Of a DNA stretch of 10,826 bases, positions 6,957-10,826 are shown piece after piece; position 1 is the stretch's first letter; every line of letters begins with the position of its first letter. The notes beneath the pieces were generated by a model. The model had not been told where the DNA came from. It saw only the letters and a list, made by a program, of their open reading frames with translations, and searched no databases. The DNA comes from Gemmatimonadales bacterium UBA1120. Lineage in GTDB: Bacteria; Gemmatimonadota; Gemmatimonadetes; Longimicrobiales; Gaopeijiaceae. The stretch covers positions 1 to 10,826 of the forward strand of contig DCAZ01000098.1 in NCBI GenBank assembly GCA_002313925.1. The letters are read 5' to 3'. The translations under genes were made by a program, and so were the position numbers.

Positions 6957-7030
6957 GGGGCTGTAGCTCAGTTGGTTAGAGTGCCGGTCTGTCACACCGG
7001 AGGTCGCGAGTTCGAGTCTCGTCAGCCCCG
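6957..7030 (+). tRNA. tRNA-Asp(GTC)
   Basis: Acceptor GGGGCTG/CAGCCCC, anticodon stem CCGGT/ACCGG with loop CTGTCAC, T-arm GCGAG-TTCGAGT-CTCGT, and G at 73. No CCA is encoded. Confidence 0.97.
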
Positions 7031-7050
7031 CTGAAGCTGATTGAAATAAT

Positions 7051-7085
7051 GGAGCCGGTTACCTGCCCGAAGCGGTGGCGGCTCT
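7051..7085 (+). other. Spacer hairpin between tRNA-Asp and tRNA-Ala(GGC)
   Basis: GAGCCG (7052-7057) and CGGCTC (7079-7084) are exact inverses, and the arms can extend inward through ACC/GGT. No T-run follows, so it is unlikely to be an intrinsic terminator. It may be a processing site in the precursor RNA. Confidence 0.4.
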
Positions 7086-7100
7086 TAGGTCGTGCGAATC

Positions 7101-7173
<73 letters not shown>

Positions 7174-7194
7174 TGTTGTGCGGACTGGTCTAAC

Positions 7195-7279
7195 GCTCGG
7201 GTGGCGGAATTGGTAGACGCGCAGGGTTCAGGACCCTGTGGGGGTTAACCCCGTGAGGGTTCGAGTCCCTCCTCGAGCA
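7195..7279 (+). tRNA. tRNA-Leu(CAG)
   Basis: Class II tRNA of 85 bases with acceptor GCTCGGG/CTCGAGC, anticodon stem CAGGG/CCCTG with loop TTCAGGA, a long variable arm (GGGGTTAACCCC) and A73. No CCA is encoded. Confidence 0.97.
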
Positions 7280-7320
7280 TCCTGAATTGCGCTAGAGATT
7301 GGCAGGTCAGTCCATTTGAT

Positions 7321-7404
7321 GCCCACGTGCTGGAATTGGTAGACAGGCTGGTTTGAGGGACCAGTGTCGGAAACGGCGTACAGGTTCGAGTCCTGTCGTG
7401 GGCA
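7321..7404 (+). tRNA. tRNA-Leu(GAG)
   Basis: Class II tRNA of 84 bases with acceptor GCCCACG/CGTGGGC, anticodon stem CTGGT/ACCAG with loop TTGAGGG, a long variable arm and A73. No CCA is encoded. Confidence 0.96.
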
Positions 7405-7432
7405 TTTAGCAACAACATATGCAGTGGAGTAA

Positions 7433-7506
7433 GCGCCCGTAGCTCAATTGGATAGAGCGTCTGGCTACGGACCAGGAGGCTGGGGGTTCGAGTCCTCCCG
7501 GGCGCG
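7433..7506 (+). tRNA. tRNA-Arg(ACG)
   Basis: Acceptor GCGCCCG/CGGGCGC, loop CTACGGA and G73. The A34 would normally be deaminated to inosine by TadA to read CGN codons (family knowledge). No CCA is encoded. Confidence 0.96.
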
Positions 7507-7532
7507 TATTCAACGAAGGGTTCGAGTGGATT

Positions 7533-7606
<74 letters not shown>

Positions 7607-7624
7607 TGCGGAGGGGGTTTCTTC

Positions 7625-7697
7625 GGGGCCGTAGCTCAGTTGGGAGAGCGCAGCGTTCGCAACGCTGAGGTCAGGGGTTCGATTCCCCTCGGCTCCA
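7625..7697 (+). tRNA. tRNA-Ala(CGC)
   Basis: Acceptor GGGGCCG/CGGCTCC with the G3:T70 identity pair, anticodon stem CAGCG/CGCTG with loop TTCGCAA, and A73. It is nearly identical to tRNA-Ala(GGC) outside the anticodon arm, which suggests duplication within the array. No CCA is encoded. Confidence 0.97.
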
Positions 7698-7707
7698 CTA
7701 TGAGACC

Positions 7708-7780
7708 GCCACCTTAGCTCAGTTGGTAGAGCACGTCACTCGTAATGACGGGGTCGTCGGTTCGAATCCGACAGGTGGCT
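7708..7780 (+). tRNA. tRNA-Thr(CGT)
   Basis: Acceptor GCCACCT/AGGTGGC, anticodon stem CGTCA/TGACG with loop CTCGTAA, and T at position 73. No CCA is encoded. Confidence 0.97.
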
Positions 7781-7785
7781 CCTTT

Positions 7786-7858
7786 TGCCCCGTGGTGTAA
7801 CTGGCAACACGCCGGATTCTGGTTCCGGAGAGTCTAGGTTCGAGCCCTAGCGGGGCAA
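7786..7858 (+). tRNA. tRNA-Gln(CTG)
   Basis: Acceptor TGCCCCG/CGGGGCA, anticodon stem CCGGA/TCCGG with loop TTCTGGT, and A73. It is only 5 bases after tRNA-Thr, the tightest spacing in the array. No CCA is encoded. Confidence 0.96.
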
Positions 7859-7884
7859 TTCAGAGATATTTATGTCTCTATTGG

Positions 7885-7969
7885 GGAGGGATGGCCGAGT
7901 GGCTAAAGGCGGCGCCCTGCTAAGGCGTTGGACTTCGCGTCCACGTGGGTTCGAATCCCACTCCCTCCG
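7885..7969 (+). tRNA. tRNA-Ser(GCT)
   Basis: Class II tRNA of 85 bases with acceptor GGAGGGA/TCCCTCC, anticodon stem GCGCC/GGCGT with loop CTGCTAA, a long variable arm and G73. No CCA is encoded. Confidence 0.96.
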
Positions 7970-8005
7970 TTTTGGTTTGTATGGCCTATCAATACTTGGT
8001 CCGGT

Positions 8006-8026
8006 TGCGCCGAAGTCCGCGGCGCA
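8006..8026 (+). other. Spacer hairpin between tRNA-Ser(GCT) and tRNA-Ser(GGA)
   Basis: TGCGCC (8006-8011) and GGCGCA (8021-8026) are exact inverses around a 9-base loop, in the unusually long 66-base spacer between the two Ser genes. No T-run follows. It may be a processing site. Confidence 0.35.
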
Positions 8027-8035
8027 GGTGGCCGT

Positions 8036-8119
8036 GGACGGGTGGCCGAGTGGCTTAAGGCGCACGATTGGAAATCGTGTGGGCTAACGCCCGCGTGGGT
8101 TCGAATCCCACCCCGTCCG
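8036..8119 (+). tRNA. tRNA-Ser(GGA)
   Basis: Class II tRNA of 84 bases with acceptor GGACGGG/CCCGTCC, anticodon stem CACGA/TCGTG with loop TTGGAAA, a long variable arm and G73. No CCA is encoded. Confidence 0.97.
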
Positions 8120-8143
8120 TGTTGGGATGACCCGTTTCGTTTT

Positions 8144-8217
8144 CGGGGCGTGGCTCAGTCCGGTAGAGCGCTGCGTTCGGGTCGCAGAGGTCCCCGGTTC
8201 GAATCCGGGCGCCCCGA
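8144..8217 (+). tRNA. tRNA-Pro(CGG)
   Basis: Acceptor CGGGGCG/CGCCCCG, anticodon stem CTGCG/CGCAG with loop TTCGGGT, T-arm CCCGG-TTCGAAT-CCGGG, and A73. No CCA is encoded. Confidence 0.97.
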
Positions 8218-8247
8218 TTAGGTAGGTCGCGTAAGCGGTCTACTCGA

Positions 8248-8329
8248 GGAGCGCTGGCAGAATGGTATTGCACTCGCCTCGAAAGCGAGCGCCCGAAAGG
8301 GCTTGGGGGTTCGAATCCCTCGCGCTCCG
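8248..8329 (+). tRNA. tRNA-Ser(CGA)
   Basis: Class II tRNA of 82 bases with acceptor GGAGCGC/GCGCTCC, anticodon stem CTCGC/GCGAG with loop CTCGAAA, variable arm GCCCGAAAGGGC and G73. It is the last gene of the array and the third Ser isoacceptor. No CCA is encoded. Confidence 0.96.
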
Positions 8330-8355
8330 TTTATGCGACCCCAGAGACCTTTATA

Positions 8356-8387
8356 CCCTTCGAGTCAAGAACTCGCAGGGTTTTTTT
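8356..8387 (+). terminator. Intrinsic terminator of the tRNA array
   Basis: CCCTTCGAGT (8356-8365) pairs with ACTCGCAGGG (8371-8380) with one mismatch around a 5-base loop, and seven T residues follow. It lies 27 bases after tRNA-Ser(CGA). Confidence 0.92.
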
Positions 8388-8457
8388 ATTGGAAGTGTAA
8401 AGACAGAACTGTTAGCTGATAGGAAAACACTCGCGCTTAAGGCGTTCCATTGGCAGA

Positions 8458-8486
8458 TTGATCAAGTTCGGACACTGTGGTAGAGC
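8458..8486 (+). promoter_or_regulatory. Candidate promoter of the gene at 8511
   Basis: TTGATC (8458-8463) and TAGAGC (8481-8486) are 17 bases apart, so transcription would start near 8493, just before the GGAGG ribosome binding site. The -10 matches the consensus poorly. Confidence 0.3.
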
Positions 8487-8510
8487 GTCCGTTGACTCGG
8501 AGGTCCAAAA

Positions 8511-9584
8511 ATGAAAAGCTATTTCTCAAGGTTGCTGTCTCTGAGGCTTTATTGGATTGTTGGTACCGCCCTGATATGGTTTGCAGTGCCGGTTTCTCCT
8601 GTAACCGCCCAGGACCGTGCCTCATCTTCCGAACAATGGGAGGTGCCCAGGACCGTGTTCGGTCATCCGGACCTACAGGGGAATTGGACTAATGCAACCC
8701 TCACGCCTTTTGAGCGCCCCGCGGGTTGGGAACGTGGCCTGACCCAGCAAGAGGTTGCCGAGATTGAACAGGGGCAGGCGGAACTTGTTGCACGGAAAGC
8801 TGAAGCAAGTGATCCAAATCGTCCTCCGCCACCAGAAGGTGGTACTCACCCGGTTTGCATCGATGGTCCGACCTCCTGCTACAACGAATTCTACAGGGAG
8901 CCCGGAGACCGGGTGGCAGTCGTGAATGGGGAATTCAGGAGTTCGCTCGTCACCAACCCATCGAACGGCCGTGTACCGAGCTTGACCTCAGAGGGGCGCC
9001 GCCGGGTTGATGATTCCCGAGCTCTTAGCGGGCAGTTTGGTGCGTACGATCATCCGGAAGTCCGCCCGCTTGCTGAGCGATGCATTGTGTCTTTTGGATC
9101 AAGCGCTGGTCCTCCGATGCTGCCCAACTACTGGTACAACAACAATTATACGATTGTGCAAAATGCTGACTACGTCATGATCATGGCGGAGATGGTGCAC
9201 GACGTGCGTATCATTCGGCTTGGCGAGCCACGTTCTTTACCGACTAACGTCCGTCCATACTTCGGTGATTCTAGGGGCTGGTGGGAAGGCAATACGCTGG
9301 TTGTAGAGACCAAAAATCTCAATCCTGAGCACGCATTCCGCGGGGTCCCGCCCTCAGAAGATCTTAAGGTGATTGAGCGGTTTACCCGTGTCGACAAGGA
9401 GTCAATCGTCTACGAGTTCACGATTGATGATCTCACGACATACACAGAGGTATGGGGGGGTGAGGTACCGTTCACACGGCTGGATGGTCAGGTCTATGAG
9501 TATGCGTGCCATGAGGGCAATTACTCACTTCCGAATGTCTTGGGTGGTGCTCGCTATCAGGAGAAAAATGAGGTAGGCAGGTAA
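8511..9584 (+). CDS. Secreted protein of the 'GHPDLQGNWTN' family, function unknown
   Basis: This is a complete 357-residue member of the family whose N-terminal half also appears at 1-528. The ATG follows GGAGG by 7 bases. A signal peptide spans about residues 1-34 (ends SPVTAQ). Recognisable blocks are VPRTVFGHPDLQGNWTN (45-61), TPFERP (65-70), DPNRPPPPEGG (101-111), GDRVAVVNGEFRSSL (132-146), FGAYDHPEVRPLAER (176-190), RGWWEGNTLVVETKNL (255-270) and a C-terminal YEYACHEGNYSLPNVLGGAR (329-348). Cysteines at 116, 123, 191 and 333 could form disulfides in the periplasm. I recognise the family as abundant in Acidobacteriota-type genomes but know of no demonstrated activity. It is followed after 85 bases by the NHL-repeat lipoprotein gene on the same strand, possibly in one operon. 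Confidence 0.85.
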   Translation: MKSYFSRLLSLRLYWIVGTALIWFAVPVSPVTAQDRASSSEQWEVPRTVFGHPDLQGNWTNATLTPFERPAGWERGLTQQEVAEIEQGQAELVARKAEASDPNRPPPPEGGTHPVCIDGPTSCYNEFYREPGDRVAVVNGEFRSSLVTNPSNGRVPSLTSEGRRRVDDSRALSGQFGAYDHPEVRPLAERCIVSFGSSAGPPMLPNYWYNNNYTIVQNADYVMIMAEMVHDVRIIRLGEPRSLPTNVRPYFGDSRGWWEGNTLVVETKNLNPEHAFRGVPPSEDLKVIERFTRVDKESIVYEFTIDDLTTYTEVWGGEVPFTRLDGQVYEYACHEGNYSLPNVLGGARYQEKNEVGR

Positions 9585-9669
9585 GGCGTTTAAGCGTTAG
9601 GGCTGCCAAATGAGATGTCACGGCTTGGCGATTTGATTAACTAATTGAATAGAGTAGCAAGGAGGTAAA

Positions 9670-10785
9670 ATGTCTTTGTCACGGCTCCCTTCATTGGGGT
9701 TTGCACTAGTAATTGGTGTTGTATTGTCGGGCTGTGCCGGTCAGTCTGACGCGCCAGCACCTGAAGCTCCAGATCCATCAACTGTCACCGACCCGGCAGC
9801 TGCTGGCCTTCCGAACCCCACATCTGAGGTTGTCTCAGAATGGGGTCCGCTTCCTGATAATAGGACATGGGGTTCTACGGCCGGTGTTGATATCGATCCG
9901 TATGACGGTAACGTCTGGGCCTATGATCGATGTGGTGCGAGTGCTCTGGGTGGTGGATGCGCTGAGAACCTGGTCGATCCGGTTCTCAAGTTTGATCGTA
10001 ATACCGGCGAGGTGCTCACCAGTTTTGGTGTCGGGGAGTTTGATCTCCCCCACGGGATCCATCTCGATTCCGACGGGAATGTCTGGATTGTAGACATGAC
10101 CGGACACCATCTCATCAAGTTTAGCGCGACGGGTGATGTGCTCTTGAGGCTAGGCACTCGCGGTGAGCCAGGGAACGACTCCGAGCACTTCAATCAACCT
10201 AACGATGTTATCACCGCCCCCGATGGAAGCATCTTTGTAGCAGATGGACATGGTGGCCAGTCCATGCTGACTCCGGGTAATCCGACAGTCACGGAAGGTG
10301 CAACTGGTCGGATCATGAAGTTTTCCGCTGACGGAACGTTCATCAAAGAGTGGGGGAAAATTGGCACGGAGATTGGTAACTTCCGTACCCCTCATGCATT
10401 GGAAATGGATTCCGAGGGTCGCCTTTTTGTTGCTGATCGAGGAAATCACCGAATACAGATCTTCGACCAGGACGGCAACTATCTTGATTCCTATGTGCAG
10501 TTCAGCCGTGTCAGCGGACTGTTCATCACAGACGATGACATGTTGTACGCGATCGATTCCGAAACCAACCCGAATAACCATCCAGGTTGGAGCACGGGCA
10601 TTCGCATCGGTCAAGCTTCGGAGGATCGTGTAACGGCCTTCATCCCGCCTTATGAGATAGACTCTCGGGATACAGGTGTGGCTGGTGAAGGCATTGCGGT
10701 TGATGCCGATGGCAATGTTTATGCAGCTGAAGGTCCAATTTCTCGTCCTACAGCGGGTGGCGGATTAACGAAGTATGTCAGGTAG
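9670..10785 (+). CDS. NHL-repeat beta-propeller lipoprotein, PAL-like
   Basis: This is a 371-residue predicted lipoprotein. The ATG is preceded by AAGGAGG (gap of 4 bases). The lipobox LSGC puts the lipidated Cys at 22, followed by a Pro/Ala-rich linker (to about 50). The rest is a six-bladed NHL propeller. It resembles peptidyl-alpha-hydroxyglycine alpha-amidating lyase (PAL), which splits hydroxyglycine-extended peptides into amide and glyoxylate. Similar blocks are LPHGIHLDSDGNVWIVD (126-142), HFNQPNDV (173-180), GRIMKFSADGTFIKEWG (213-229), TPHALEMDSEGRLFVADRGNHRIQIF (240-265, only in part collinear) and YDRCG (85-89) at the place of the PAL catalytic Arg. H128 and H242 match two zinc ligands. 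The third blade position reads GEGI (339-342) instead of PH, and no Tyr stands at the catalytic Tyr position (ADGHGG). It may therefore be a non-lyase propeller. Confidence 0.8.
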   Translation: MSLSRLPSLGFALVIGVVLSGCAGQSDAPAPEAPDPSTVTDPAAAGLPNPTSEVVSEWGPLPDNRTWGSTAGVDIDPYDGNVWAYDRCGASALGGGCAENLVDPVLKFDRNTGEVLTSFGVGEFDLPHGIHLDSDGNVWIVDMTGHHLIKFSATGDVLLRLGTRGEPGNDSEHFNQPNDVITAPDGSIFVADGHGGQSMLTPGNPTVTEGATGRIMKFSADGTFIKEWGKIGTEIGNFRTPHALEMDSEGRLFVADRGNHRIQIFDQDGNYLDSYVQFSRVSGLFITDDDMLYAIDSETNPNNHPGWSTGIRIGQASEDRVTAFIPPYEIDSRDTGVAGEGIAVDADGNVYAAEGPISRPTAGGGLTKYVR

Positions 10786-10809
10786 GTAGCCGAATGCCGC
10801 ATCACTGAC

Positions 10810-10824
10810 GATCTCTTGGAGATC
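10810..10824 (+). other. Short hairpin after the NHL gene, cut by the window edge
   Basis: GATCTC (10810-10815) and GAGATC (10819-10824) are exact inverses around TTG, 24 bases after the stop codon. It could be the stem of a terminator, but the bases that would hold the T-run lie outside the window. Confidence 0.3.
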
Positions 10825-10826
10825 CT

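Noticed and set aside
7847..8483. Several frames of 70-100 codons on both strands
   Set aside because: They cover the Ser and Pro tRNA genes and the array terminator. Repeated peptides such as 'GFESxxLR' are translated T-arms.

Overview
The window looks like chromosomal DNA of a free-living, Gram-negative-type bacterium. All six complete protein genes carry a signal peptide or lipobox, so the encoded proteins act in the periplasm or on a membrane. The mix of families (cytochrome c fused to a copper type II monooxygenase fold, an S9 prolyl oligopeptidase, NIPSNAP, NHL propeller, TPR, and the 'PRT..GHPDLQGNWTN' family) resembles what is common in environmental Acidobacteriota and neighbouring phyla. 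That assignment is inference from memory of family distribution, not a database result. No integrase, transposase, phage gene or CRISPR array is visible.

Layout. Positions 1-528 (minus) hold the N-terminal 176 codons of a secreted protein that runs off the left edge; it is a paralogue of the gene at 8511-9584. A divergent intergenic region (529-806) with inverted and direct repeats leads to a cytochrome c / PHM-like copper protein (807-2180, plus). A strong shared hairpin terminator separates it from a minus-strand run: a TPR protein (2246-3247), an S9 peptidase (3303-5378) and a NIPSNAP-domain lipoprotein (5541-5987).

The centre (6172-8387) is a tRNA locus. A single tRNA-Pro(GGG) lies on the minus strand, divergent from a 17-tRNA plus-strand array: fMet, Phe, Trp, Glu, Asp, Ala(GGC), Leu(CAG), Leu(GAG), Arg(ACG), Val(GAC), Ala(CGC), Thr(CGT), Gln(CTG), Ser(GCT), Ser(GGA), Pro(CGG), Ser(CGA). 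The array ends at an intrinsic terminator. None of the 18 genes encodes the 3' CCA, and 17 of 18 lack a T at anticodon position 34. Between tRNA-fMet and tRNA-Phe is a 207-base spacer with a possible 25-codon leader ORF containing four Trp codons. It is followed by two mutually exclusive helices and an intrinsic terminator, a layout like the classical trp attenuator but placed ahead of tRNA genes that include tRNA-Trp. This is the most unusual structure in the window and is unproven.

The right side (8511-10785, plus) holds the second 'GNWTN' family protein and a lipoprotein NHL propeller resembling peptidyl-alpha-hydroxyglycine alpha-amidating lyase (PAL). The window therefore contains relatives of both halves of the animal peptide-amidating enzyme, PHM and PAL, about 7.5 kb apart. 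A joint role is speculation.
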